Shown in pieces: positions 29,016-36,734 of a stretch of DNA of 64,000 bases. How positions within the stretch are numbered: the first letter of the stretch is position 1; the number at the start of each line of letters is the position of its first letter. Position numbers and translations under genes: made by a program. Source of the DNA: Saccharicrinis sp963663905 (GTDB lineage Bacteria; Bacteroidota; Bacteroidia; Bacteroidales; Marinilabiliaceae); contig OY760657.1 of NCBI GenBank assembly GCA_963663905.2, forward strand, positions 2,542,001-2,606,000. Reading direction: 5' to 3'. The notes beneath the pieces are model-generated. The model searched no databases and had not been told where the DNA came from. It saw only the letters and a program-made list of their open reading frames with translations.

Positions 29016-29038
29016 TATCTACAAAAGATATATAAATC

Positions 29039-29068
29039 AAAAGCTGCATTTTAATTAATGTGGCTTTT
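29039..29068 (+). terminator. Terminator-like hairpin after the RemB/Wzi gene
   Basis: AAAAGCTGCATT pairs with AATGTGGCTTTT apart from two central bases, 23 bases past the stop codon. Confidence 0.6.
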
Positions 29069-29081
29069 GTCGTTTTAAACA

Positions 29082-29104
29082 AGAACGCGATGAAATCGCG
29101 TTCT
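29082..29104 (-). terminator. Hairpin terminator of the 29.1-kb gene
   Basis: AGAACGCGAT (29082-29091), loop GAA, and ATCGCGTTCT (29095-29104) form a perfect 10-base stem just past the stop of the minus-strand gene; the T tail is weak. Confidence 0.65.
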
Positions 29105-29109
29105 AGCCT

Positions 29110-29520
29110 TTAATCGTATGATAGCTCACCAAAAATAATATACTTATATACTGCTCCATTTTTACCAACAAGGCTTATTGTATCGGACTCTGGATTTTTT
29201 TTAAAATTAAAGCCTTGTTTTACAATATCTCCAAAATAAACATTTTCACCTGATAAATTATATCTTGTTCTAACAGTAAAACCTCGTCCATCCTCTAATT
29301 TAATATAATGTATAATTTGACCGGCTCTCCAACCTTTGGGATAATATGTTGATACAATAGTGCTATTAACGCTATCTCTAGTTAATAATCTTGGATAGTC
29401 TCTTTTTATAATTTCAACTAATTGATAATCGTTCTTAAAAGAATAATAAAATTTTATTCCTCCATAACTCATTATCAATGTAAAAAGTATTAAACCTACC
29501 GAATTACGATTTATTTTCAT
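29110..29520 (-). CDS. Hypothetical membrane-anchored protein
   Basis: I do not recognise this 136-residue protein. It has one N-terminal membrane segment (SVGLILFTLIMSYGGIKFYY, residues 7-26) and a polar remainder likely exposed to the periplasm, with short beta strands (FTVRTRYNLSGENVYFGD). Codon and base use match neighbours. It is isolated between the RemB/Wzi gene and the hairpin-rich gene-free stretch. Confidence 0.65.
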   Translation of the reverse strand: MKINRNSVGLILFTLIMSYGGIKFYYSFKNDYQLVEIIKRDYPRLLTRDSVNSTIVSTYYPKGWRAGQIIHYIKLEDGRGFTVRTRYNLSGENVYFGDIVKQGFNFKKNPESDTISLVGKNGAVYKYIIFGELSYD

Positions 29521-29571
29521 ATAAATTAATAATATGTTTTTACTTTACGTTCATTATAGCCGCAATAAGCG

Positions 29572-29801
29572 CAGATATTCATCAGTGCAATTACATCAGG
29601 CAAATGATGATAAGTTTTATCAACCCAAAATTAAAATAATATTTAATCTTGATTGCAGGATTTGCAATCCGATGATAAAACTAACTAAATCTAATAACCG
29701 GAATGCAATTCCTACCATATATAACAAAAGAGCTACAACTTTTTATATTGTAGCTCTTTTATATGATTTACAGCTTGCCTATTTCACGGAAAACATTTCC
29801 G
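29572..29801 (+). repeat. Hairpin-rich element, copy A
   Basis: Starts with the imperfect hairpin CAGAT-ATTC-ATCAG and ends with CGGAAA-ACA-TTTCCG. Inside are GATTGCA/TGCAATC (29651-29669), GGAAT-GCA-ATTCC (29700-29712) and a perfect 13-base stem (29726-29738 with 29748-29760). Copy B shares the order and most words. It could be a miniature mobile element or a structured RNA gene. Confidence 0.65.
29726..29760 (+). terminator. Terminator-like hairpin inside copy A
   Basis: AAAAGAGCTACAA and TTGTAGCTCTTTT pair perfectly over 13 bases and end in a T run. The equivalent place in copy B pairs poorly. Confidence 0.55.
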
Positions 29802-29910
29802 CGCCTACAGGTGGTACTAATAATATTCTCTACCACTCACTCACCTTAACTCCATACAGGGGATTACTATGTACCAAATTCGGAATTTCATCATAAATAC
29901 TACACAATTT

Positions 29911-29960
29911 CTTCACTATTCCTTCACTACTGCTTCACTGATTTTACGTTTTTAGTGAAG
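29911..29960. repeat. CTTCACT direct repeats at 11-base period plus inverted copy
   Basis: CTTCACT occurs at 29911, 29922 and 29933, exactly 11 bases apart, and its reverse complement AGTGAAG at 29954-29960. Confidence 0.6.
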
Positions 29961-30137
29961 AATTAGTGGACAACATATGAAGAAGATATTTAGTAATTGC
30001 AAACTTGATATAACTCAGTCCCCTATCAAGTGCAATGATATTTAGTATACGCCCCTTGCTGTCGTAAGATTTCATTATGTGATTTCTAATACTTTATTAC
30101 AATAATTCCCTCCTACAAACCTAATTTTCCGTAAAGG

Positions 30138-30441
30138 CGGATATTCATCCGTGCATTTACAACAGGCAAATGATGACAAAATTTCTCAACCAAAAAATTT
30201 AGATAATATTTAAAAGTGAATAGAGGAATTTGTAATACGGTTAAAAATACTAACTAAGCACAGAATATTAGCTTCATACATTAAATACAACGCATAAATA
30301 TAATTTGCTAACACAATAATTACAACAATAATTAGTAACCGGAATACAATTCCTGTCATTTATAAAAAAGAATCACAACTTCATGATTTGAGATTTTTAT
30401 ATATGAATTACAGTTAGCTTATTTCACAGACAACATGTCCG
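30138..30441 (+). repeat. Hairpin-rich element, copy B
   Basis: Starts CGGAT-ATTC-ATCCG (perfect) and ends CAGACA-ACA-TGTCCG, equivalent to the ends of copy A. It shares CAGGCAAATGATGA, AATAATATTTAA-like, TAACCGGAAT(A/G)CAATTCCT and TATTTCAC(A/G)GA blocks in the same order, and has about 70 extra bases before TAACCGG. Confidence 0.65.
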
Positions 30442-30661
30442 CGTCATCTAGTTTTTAATACGTCCTGTAACCTTAGAATCTACCTGTAAATAGTTATAAA
30501 AGAGTAAATGCATAATTTTCTTTTGGGTAATTTAAGCTTTAAATTACTTTTATTCGACATTTTTCCTCATTCGTTCCAACAAAATGCCACTTCACCAAAT
30601 TATAATCAACTTACTAATGCTAATAAATTATTTTTGATTTTGAATATAAACTCATAACCCG

Positions 30662-30772
30662 ATGAATGAAACAATAATTCTTTGGTCAAGAATTGGTTTA
30701 ACCATAGTTGTAATAGGTTTTCTATTCTTGTACGCAATCAAAGAGCAAAGTAAAGAGAAGTCGAATAATTAA
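30662..30772 (+). CDS. Small single-span membrane protein (36 aa)
   Basis: A short reading frame encodes MNETIILWSRIGLTIVVIGF followed by LFLYAIKEQSKEKSNN and a stop. It has one membrane span (about residues 11-26) and a positively charged C-terminal tail, as in small respiratory-complex or regulatory peptides such as CcoQ-like proteins, though it cannot be assigned. Its stop is 6 bases before the next start, and AAGGA spanning the junction is a plausible ribosome site for the next gene. Translation is plausible, not shown. Confidence 0.5.
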   Translation: MNETIILWSRIGLTIVVIGFLFLYAIKEQSKEKSNN

Positions 30773-30778
30773 GGAAAA

Positions 30779-31111
30779 ATGAAACAGGAACTGAGGGCAA
30801 TTGGAATTGTGCAGAGGAAAGAAATAAACTCAAAACCAACATTTGAGGTATTAACTGTAATACATAAAAACGACTACAATCAAATTAAACATATTAATCA
30901 TATCTATGTTGATATTATTAATGCTCACCTCTTTAAATATCAAGCCGAAATAAAAAATATTTCAAAAGTAAACATGCATTACACGATCACTTTTTTAATT
31001 GATGATCAATATTATCATAAGTTAAAATCGGGAATGGAATGCATAGTAACTTTTAATTACAATGATCAGTATTTCACTGAGTTTAAAAAAGAAACTACGT
31101 ATAATAAATGA
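30779..31111 (+). CDS. Hypothetical protein, 110 aa
   Basis: I do not recognise this protein. It is soluble, alpha/beta, with no signal or membrane segment; the sequence has regular strands (KPTFEVLTVIHKND, MHYTITFLIDDQYYH) that could form a small beta-barrel. Its stop overlaps the start of the cyclotransferase gene by 4 bases (ATGA), so translation is likely coupled, and it follows the small membrane peptide by 6 bases. The three genes look like one operon. Confidence 0.6.
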   Translation: MKQELRAIGIVQRKEINSKPTFEVLTVIHKNDYNQIKHINHIYVDIINAHLFKYQAEIKNISKVNMHYTITFLIDDQYYHKLKSGMECIVTFNYNDQYFTEFKKETTYNK

Positions 31112-31551
31112 CCAATATATTTACATACGGAACATTAATGTTTCCTGAGCTTGTTTACGCTCTTGCTCAAAAACATTTTAAATCAGATGATGCTTTAATT
31201 GATAATTATATTCGTTATAAAGTCAATACGATTAATGGAGCTGAAGAGTACCCTGTTATAGTTGATAAAATTAACTATAGTGTAAAAGGAAAACTAATAT
31301 ATGGAATTGATGATGAAAGTTTAAAAATCATTGATTTCTACGAAGGTGATGAATACAAAAGAATTATTAAACCCATAATTGTTGATGGTAATACTATTGA
31401 AGCTTTTGTTTATGTATGGAATTCGAATGAACGTATTATTGGTAATTTATATTGGGATGAAAATGATTTTAAAATGAATTATTTGAATTTATATAAAGAA
31501 AATATTATCCCTGATATAAGAGAAGAGTATTTGAGGTTAATTGGTCAGTAG
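31108..31551 (+). CDS. Gamma-glutamylcyclotransferase-family (AIG2-like) protein
   Basis: The 147-residue protein has the fold's substrate loop FTYGTLM near 5-11 and the catalytic Glu79 in IIDFYEGDEYKR, followed by the conserved hydrophobic strand and VYVWN. Family members release 5-oxoproline from gamma-glutamyl peptides or amines; many bacterial members have unknown substrates. It overlaps the preceding gene by 4 bases. Confidence 0.85.
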   Translation: MTNIFTYGTLMFPELVYALAQKHFKSDDALIDNYIRYKVNTINGAEEYPVIVDKINYSVKGKLIYGIDDESLKIIDFYEGDEYKRIIKPIIVDGNTIEAFVYVWNSNERIIGNLYWDENDFKMNYLNLYKENIIPDIREEYLRLIGQ

Positions 31552-31590
31552 ACCTCCAGTCGCATCGAGTATTTCCCAACTAAACAATCA

Positions 31591-31621
31591 TCTTGTTCCT
31601 TGCTCCCTTTTCCATGTTCCC
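31591..31621. repeat. C/T-only word tract before hemH end
   Basis: A 31-base stretch made of words TTCC, TTGCTCCC, TTTTCC. The same words in permuted order occur at 23500-23525. Confidence 0.5.
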
Positions 31622-32629
31622 TTACTTTAATTCTGCAATCTCAACAATGGCATCCACCCAGTGATCTTTGTCATTCAGGCTATCTACCAATTGTAGCTGC
31701 TCCCCTCCTTTTTCAATAAAATCCTGTTTGTACTCATATCCAATTTCAATAATCGTTTCCAAACAATCAGTAACAAAAGCCGGAGCTACAACTAATATTT
31801 TCTTTTTTCCTTGTTTCAACAACTCTTCTATTTTCATATCAGTAAAAGGAGTCAGCCAATTTTTTGACAAACGACTTTGAAAAGAAACTGAGTAAAACTC
31901 ATGATCAATGTCCAATTCTTTTGCCAATAACCTGGTTGTTTCGTAACAAGTAGCTTTATAACATTTTTTGCCATGTTCAGGCATTTTTATATGACACGAA
32001 CATGTTGAACTTGTTTCTCCCGGATGTATTTTATTTACCTGACGTTCCGGTAAGCCATGATATGAAAAAATAATGTGATCAAACTGATCGAATTGATGCC
32101 CTTTTATATTTTCAGCAAAAGAACGAACAAAAGCCGGATGATGATAAAACTGATCTATGAACCGAACATTTAATTCAAGCTTTAACTTCTTTACAACCTC
32201 TTTAACCTTTAATTCTGTTGATAATGTGGTAGAAGTAGCATACTGTGGATACATAGGTAATACCACTATCTCACTATAATTTTCCCTTGATATCTTTTTA
32301 AATACTGATTCTATTGAAGGATTACCATATCTCATTGCTGAGTACACATCAAAATTATCATTCAACTTTGCGTTTAATTTTTCAGCAAGGTTGTTTTGGT
32401 ACTTTAAAAGTGGTGAACCCTCATCTGTCCACAATCTTTTATAAAGGTTGGTAGAGTTACTTACTCTAAAAGGAATAATAATAAGATTAACCAGTATCTT
32501 TCTTAATAACCATGGAATATCAATGACCAAAGCATCATTTAAAAATTCTGAGAGATACCTTTTTACAGACTTTTTTTCTGGTTTATCAGGAGTTCCAATA
32601 TTTATTAATACAAGTGCTTTTTTCATCAA
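31622..32629 (-). CDS. hemH: Ferrochelatase
   Basis: The 335-residue protein inserts Fe2+ into protoporphyrin IX, the last step of haem synthesis. Active-site His191 lies in SYHGLPE and Glu291 in CLETIIEIG. N-terminal LVLINIGTP is typical. Between them are four Cys (C210, C212, C223, C228; CxCx10Cx4C), which are absent from E. coli HemH. It is the third gene of the hemN-hemG-hemH unit, 40 bases after hemG, and either of its first two Met codons may be used. Confidence 0.95.
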   Translation of the reverse strand: MMKKALVLINIGTPDKPEKKSVKRYLSEFLNDALVIDIPWLLRKILVNLIIIPFRVSNSTNLYKRLWTDEGSPLLKYQNNLAEKLNAKLNDNFDVYSAMRYGNPSIESVFKKISRENYSEIVVLPMYPQYATSTTLSTELKVKEVVKKLKLELNVRFIDQFYHHPAFVRSFAENIKGHQFDQFDHIIFSYHGLPERQVNKIHPGETSSTCSCHIKMPEHGKKCYKATCYETTRLLAKELDIDHEFYSVSFQSRLSKNWLTPFTDMKIEELLKQGKKKILVVAPAFVTDCLETIIEIGYEYKQDFIEKGGEQLQLVDSLNDKDHWVDAIVEIAELK

Positions 32630-32669
32630 ATTCCTTTATTACAGAACAAATTATCTTATAACTATAATT

Positions 32670-34031
32670 TTAAAGTTCCTCAGCCAAAAGAACAGCCTGT
32701 TTTACACGATCAGCCATTCCAATACCGTCACGAACATTTCCTATAACAAACAATCCGCTATGTTGTTTTTGAATGGAATCAATAGCCTTTATTTTTGCTT
32801 CAGATAAATTGTCATATTGCGGAATAGCATGTTGATATCTATAGATGTGAAATAAATCCGGTTCCTGTTCTTCTCCTAAGGTTCGTTTAATAATATCCAA
32901 AACCATTTCTTTTATTTCCTGATCTGATTTTTGAAACATCTCAGGTTTTTTAATACCTCCTACAAAAACAGACAATAATGTACCACCTTGAGGACATCTG
33001 TTTTTAAATAAAGAACCCGGAAAAAGAATTCCCAATACTTTTTCATTTTCCTTTGATGGAATCAAACCACCAAATGCCTTTAACTGCTTGCCATCCCATT
33101 TATTATAACCCACAGCAACTTGCAACACCTTAGCATAATTCACTTTTTCAAGTGCTTCCAGGTCCTCTTTTTCTGCAAATAATAACATCTTACTTAAAGC
33201 ATAACCTCCAATGGTTGTAACCACCTTATTTGAAGTGATTTCATATTCTTTACCATCTTTATTAAAACTTGTAATATATTCATCACCAGATGGTGTTACC
33301 TTAATTTGCTGAGCATTACAAAATTTACTTTCAGAAGGAATATGCTTGTCAAGAGCATTAATTAGTTCACCCAGACCTCCTTCAACAGAGAAGACTTCAC
33401 GAGTTACTTTTTTCTGCAATGCCGTTTTAGGTTCTTTACGCTTCTTCATAGAACCTTTAATAAAGCTACCATAGGTTTGCTCCAAATTATACAATTTAGG
33501 CAAGGCAAAACGGGTAATTAGTTTAGTTGGATCTCCAGCATAAACACCTGAAATAAATGGATCTATTGCATAATCCAAAAAACTTTGACCCATTCGTCGC
33601 TGTACCAATTCTGCTAAAGTTTCATCCGGATTATTTCCTTTTGCTCTAAAGGGTTCTCCCAGAATTTTAAACTTATCCTTTAACTTAAACAATGGAGTAT
33701 TTACTGCAGATAATAAACCAGAAGGAATTGGCTCCCACTTACCGTTTTTTAATATCCAGCGCTGATTTGCAATAGAACTTGTTTTTTCCAGAGTACAATC
33801 ATCCTTTAAATCTTCAAATAACTGTACAATTTCCTCAGAACCAAGCACTCCTGTAGTTGGACCATTTTCAAATACAAAACCATTCTCTTTTTTTGTTTTG
33901 ATGACTCCTCCAACTTCTGCATCTTTTTCTAACAGAACAATATTCTTTCCTTTTTTAGCCAAATAATAAGCTAAGGTAAGACCGGTTAAACCAGCTCCTA
34001 TTATTACAATTTCCGACTTTATCTTTGTCAT
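32670..34031 (-). CDS. hemG: Protoporphyrinogen oxidase (HemY/HemG class, FAD)
   Basis: The 453-residue flavoprotein begins with the FAD Rossmann motif IVIIGAGLTGLTLAYYLAKK and has GGVI and FENGPTTG near 41-60, typical of the oxygen-type protoporphyrinogen/coproporphyrinogen oxidase family. The C-terminus ends in GNVRDGIGMADRVKQAVLLA, the second FAD-contact block. It would oxidise protoporphyrinogen IX to protoporphyrin IX on the membrane. It starts 3 bases after the hemN stop, indicating tight coupling. Confidence 0.93.
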   Translation of the reverse strand: MTKIKSEIVIIGAGLTGLTLAYYLAKKGKNIVLLEKDAEVGGVIKTKKENGFVFENGPTTGVLGSEEIVQLFEDLKDDCTLEKTSSIANQRWILKNGKWEPIPSGLLSAVNTPLFKLKDKFKILGEPFRAKGNNPDETLAELVQRRMGQSFLDYAIDPFISGVYAGDPTKLITRFALPKLYNLEQTYGSFIKGSMKKRKEPKTALQKKVTREVFSVEGGLGELINALDKHIPSESKFCNAQQIKVTPSGDEYITSFNKDGKEYEITSNKVVTTIGGYALSKMLLFAEKEDLEALEKVNYAKVLQVAVGYNKWDGKQLKAFGGLIPSKENEKVLGILFPGSLFKNRCPQGGTLLSVFVGGIKKPEMFQKSDQEIKEMVLDIIKRTLGEEQEPDLFHIYRYQHAIPQYDNLSEAKIKAIDSIQKQHSGLFVIGNVRDGIGMADRVKQAVLLAEEL

Positions 34032-34034
34032 GAA

Positions 34035-35414
34035 TTACAGCGATTTTGAATATCTTTTCTCGTTATTTTTTAAGGCTGGATCAAAAGCAGCAACAATATT
34101 TCTGATAAAGAGACTTCCTAATTCATTAATCTCTATTTTTTCATTATCAAACTCAATCAACTCATCTGTTTTGAAGTTAATCATTTCCTGATCAGAATAA
34201 TTAACAATAGCTTTTACCTCCTCTACACTTAATTCAAATACATTAGCTATTTCACTCCAAACCAACACCTTATTACACATCAACTCATTAATAACCATTC
34301 GAATTACTTTCTGTTCTTTGGTTACAAATATTCCTTTTTCTACAGGAAAAACGCCTTCTGTAATTGTTTTTGTGTACGTAACAAGTTCTTTTGTATTCTG
34401 CACATACCCCCCTGCTAATTGACTAATACCTGATATTCCCACAGCGTAAACCTGACCTGTTGTTTTCTTTGTACAATAACCCTGAAAATTCCTATGCAGT
34501 TGGTGATCCTTTAATGCCACACAAAGTTCATCCTGAGGAAGAGCATAATGATCCAATCCAATGCTAATATATCCTGCCTCTGTTAGAAGATCATATGCAG
34601 CCATAAACATATCCATCTTTTCATCAGCAGTAGGAAGCCCCTTTTCTTCAAGTATCTTCTGATTTTCTTTTAACCACGGCACATGTGCATATGAAAAAGT
34701 AACCAACCTGTCCGGTCTGATTTCAATAGCCTTTTGAATCGTATCTTTAAAACTAAACAATGATTGTCCTGGTAAGCCATAAATAAAATCCAGATTTACT
34801 GCTATTTTACTATTCTTCTCTTTTACATATTCAACCAATTCTTTAACTGGTAATGCAGAAGGCTTTCTATTTACATTCGTTAGCACTTCATCATTAAAAT
34901 CCTGAATACCAAAACTAAACCTATTAAATTTAGCTTCTAAAAGCGCATCCAGATATGAATAACTTAACAACGCCGGATTACATTCTATAGCAATTTCAGG
35001 TTCGTCAATCAAATCAAATTCATTAAAAATAGTTTGATTAATTTCTTTAAGATATTCTGATTTGATTGCATTGGGAGTTCCACCTCCATAATGAATTTGT
35101 GAAACTTTTCGTGACTTATCAATTTGATTAGAAAGCATTAAAATTTCCTTTTTTACTGCTTCCACATAGTTTAAAACAACATCACTTTTTTCCATTTTTA
35201 GTGCATTGCAACCACAATAATAGCAAATCTGAGCACAAAAAGGAATATGAATATAAAATGCAATTAATTTAGGATCATCCGTATTCGAAAGTTTAATTAA
35301 CTCGTGATAATCATCTAATTTAAAATCACTTGTAAAATAATTTGCCGGGGGATAACTTGTATACCTTGGAACAGGTATATTATATTTTTCAAGTAGTTCT
35401 TTACTAACGTTCAT
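34035..35414 (-). CDS. hemN: Oxygen-independent coproporphyrinogen III oxidase
   Basis: From the ATG at 35414 this is 459 residues, close to E. coli HemN (457); the frame extends 30 codons further upstream but relatives start MNVSKELLEKY. The radical SAM motif is C60-x3-C64-x2-C67-x-C69 in PFCAQICYYCGC, with the extra Cys of HemN. It removes two carboxyls from coproporphyrinogen III without oxygen, using two S-adenosylmethionine. It leads the hemN-hemG-hemH unit. Confidence 0.95.
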   Translation of the reverse strand: MNVSKELLEKYNIPVPRYTSYPPANYFTSDFKLDDYHELIKLSNTDDPKLIAFYIHIPFCAQICYYCGCNALKMEKSDVVLNYVEAVKKEILMLSNQIDKSRKVSQIHYGGGTPNAIKSEYLKEINQTIFNEFDLIDEPEIAIECNPALLSYSYLDALLEAKFNRFSFGIQDFNDEVLTNVNRKPSALPVKELVEYVKEKNSKIAVNLDFIYGLPGQSLFSFKDTIQKAIEIRPDRLVTFSYAHVPWLKENQKILEEKGLPTADEKMDMFMAAYDLLTEAGYISIGLDHYALPQDELCVALKDHQLHRNFQGYCTKKTTGQVYAVGISGISQLAGGYVQNTKELVTYTKTITEGVFPVEKGIFVTKEQKVIRMVINELMCNKVLVWSEIANVFELSVEEVKAIVNYSDQEMINFKTDELIEFDNEKIEINELGSLFIRNIVAAFDPALKNNEKRYSKSL

Positions 35415-35537
35415 GTGTTTTCTTTTTATCGTCTTAAACGACATGTAACTCTCTATAAAATTTAACCATTCACAAAACAAACTTCTTAGAATGCTTAAAT
35501 TCATATTCGTTACATGAATAATGTTCTTGCTATGTCA

Positions 35538-35555
35538 ATTGGAATACCATCCAAT
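35538..35555. repeat. Palindrome ATTGGA-N6-TCCAAT upstream of hemN
   Basis: ATTGGA (35538-35543) and TCCAAT (35550-35555) form a perfect palindrome about 125 bases before the hemN ATG. It may be a regulator site or chance. Confidence 0.4.
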
Positions 35556-35727
35556 ACAGGAAAGCACGAAAATACTAAATTATAACAGGCTGTGAAATAA
35601 AAAAAATCATGCTTCCTGAAATAATTCCTACTAAATAAACCATAATCACATTGCTTTTAAATTTCTTTATAAAGGACCGAATAAAATAATTCAATTTATC
35701 TATTGCATTATTTACAAAATTAGCTTT

Positions 35728-35744
35728 ACTTTGTATTTCAAAGT
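35728..35744. promoter_or_regulatory. Operator-like palindrome, copy 1
   Basis: ACTTTG-TATTT-CAAAGT, a perfect 6-base palindrome around five bases, ends 8 bases before the membrane-protein start codon. The identical 17 bases recur at 36698-36714. Confidence 0.7.
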
Positions 35745-35752
35745 TCTTTGCT

Positions 35753-36397
35753 ATGACCGATAACAACAAAAGTTTAGAAGATATCAGAGCCATCAGACAA
35801 ATGATGGAAGACTCAAGTAAATTCCTTTCCTTAAGTGGATTATCCGGAATACTTGCAGGGATTTATGCCATATTAGGAGCCGGATATACCTATTTTTTCA
35901 TTTTTGATAAAGGAAAGCATTACTACAATGAGTTTATGATTTCTCTTACAGGAAAATCCACCAACGAATTCAGAATTTCATTAATAGTTGTTGCTGCAAT
36001 TGTTTTTCTATCTGCAACATTAAGTACATTTTATTTATCCAGACAAAAAGCTCAAAAAGCTGGTACTCAGTTTTGGTCTAAAACGGCAAAGAAAATTCTA
36101 ATAGAAATGGGGACTGTACTATTTTTAGGGGGTATTTTCTGTATTATATTAATTTTCCAGGGTGATCTAAGATTAGTTGCTTCAGCTACACTCCTATTTT
36201 ATGGTATCTCATTAATCTCAATTGCAAAATACACACATCACAACATAAAATACCTGGGGTATTCAGAAGCAATATTAGGATTATTTGCCGGTATATTTTT
36301 ATCATATGGAATTGTATTCTGGAGCATTGGTTTTGGAGTATTTCATATTATATATGGGATTGTAATGTATTTAAAATACGAGAGATGCGGGGATTAA
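35753..36397 (+). CDS. Six-span membrane protein of unknown function
   Basis: The 214-residue protein has five to six hydrophobic spans (SLSGLSGILAGIYAILGAG, SLIVVAAIVFLSATLSTF, ILIEMGTVLFLGGIFCIILI and more) and no known motif. Its C-terminus overlaps the start of the winged-helix regulator by 13 bases, so the two are translationally coupled. This arrangement, membrane protein then ArsR/MarR-type regulator then CreD, recurs in Bacteroidota by my recollection. It could be a sensor or partner for the regulator. Confidence 0.75.
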   Translation: MTDNNKSLEDIRAIRQMMEDSSKFLSLSGLSGILAGIYAILGAGYTYFFIFDKGKHYYNEFMISLTGKSTNEFRISLIVVAAIVFLSATLSTFYLSRQKAQKAGTQFWSKTAKKILIEMGTVLFLGGIFCIILIFQGDLRLVASATLLFYGISLISIAKYTHHNIKYLGYSEAILGLFAGIFLSYGIVFWSIGFGVFHIIYGIVMYLKYERCGD

Positions 36398-36681
36398 TTG
36401 AAGGGATAAATAAAAATTTTGAAAGCAGAATACGACTTGGCATTATGTCGGCTTTAATGGTGAATGACTCTTTAGATTTCAATAGTCTAAAAGAATTATT
36501 AAAGGTGACTGACGGCAATTTAGCAAGTCATATTAAAGCTTTAGAAAAAAATGAGTATATATCTGTAGATAAACAATTTATAGGCAAAAAACCAAATACA
36601 ACTTATTCTGCTACCCAATACGGCAAAATTGAATTTTCTAATCATTTAGATGCACTTGAAAAACTAATCAAAGGAAGTTAA
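36385..36681 (+). CDS. Winged-helix transcriptional regulator
   Basis: The 98-residue protein is a compact winged helix: recognition region LKELLKVTDGNLASHIKALE near 36-55, then wing residues around GKKPNTTYSATQYG. It matches the small regulators found next to CreD in Bacteroidota. It probably binds as a dimer to a palindrome; the 17-base ACTTTG-N5-CAAAGT repeat upstream of its own operon and of creD is the natural candidate. No metal or ligand motif is seen. Confidence 0.88.
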   Translation: MRGLIEGINKNFESRIRLGIMSALMVNDSLDFNSLKELLKVTDGNLASHIKALEKNEYISVDKQFIGKKPNTTYSATQYGKIEFSNHLDALEKLIKGS

Positions 36682-36697
36682 TTTTTTTTATTCATAC

Positions 36698-36714
36698 ACT
36701 TTGTATTTCAAAGT
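36698..36714. promoter_or_regulatory. Operator-like palindrome, copy 2
   Basis: Exactly the same 17 bases as at 35728-35744, here 21 bases upstream of the creD ATG and 17 bases after the regulator's stop codon. Confidence 0.7.
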
Positions 36715-36734
36715 ACTTTTAATTTTTACAAACC

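Larger units (their letters stand above)
29521..30661. other. Gene-free 1.1-kb region with duplicated hairpin element
   Basis: No convincing gene is present. It holds two diverged copies of one element (29572-29801 and 30138-30441), a three-fold CTTCACT repeat at 11-base spacing (29911-29939) with an inverted copy at 29954, and AT-rich filler. The open frame at 29534-29896 is not supported as a gene because the second copy carries stops and shifts in that frame. Confidence 0.6.

Noticed and set aside
29534..29896. Open frame of 120 codons inside copy A of the hairpin element
   Set aside because: The second copy has stops and frame shifts in the same frame, the sequence is dominated by inverted repeats, and no domain is visible.
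35575..35793. 72-codon minus-strand frame overlapping the membrane-protein start
   Set aside because: It covers the operator-like palindrome and the start of a better gene; only its last ~25 residues look like a membrane segment.
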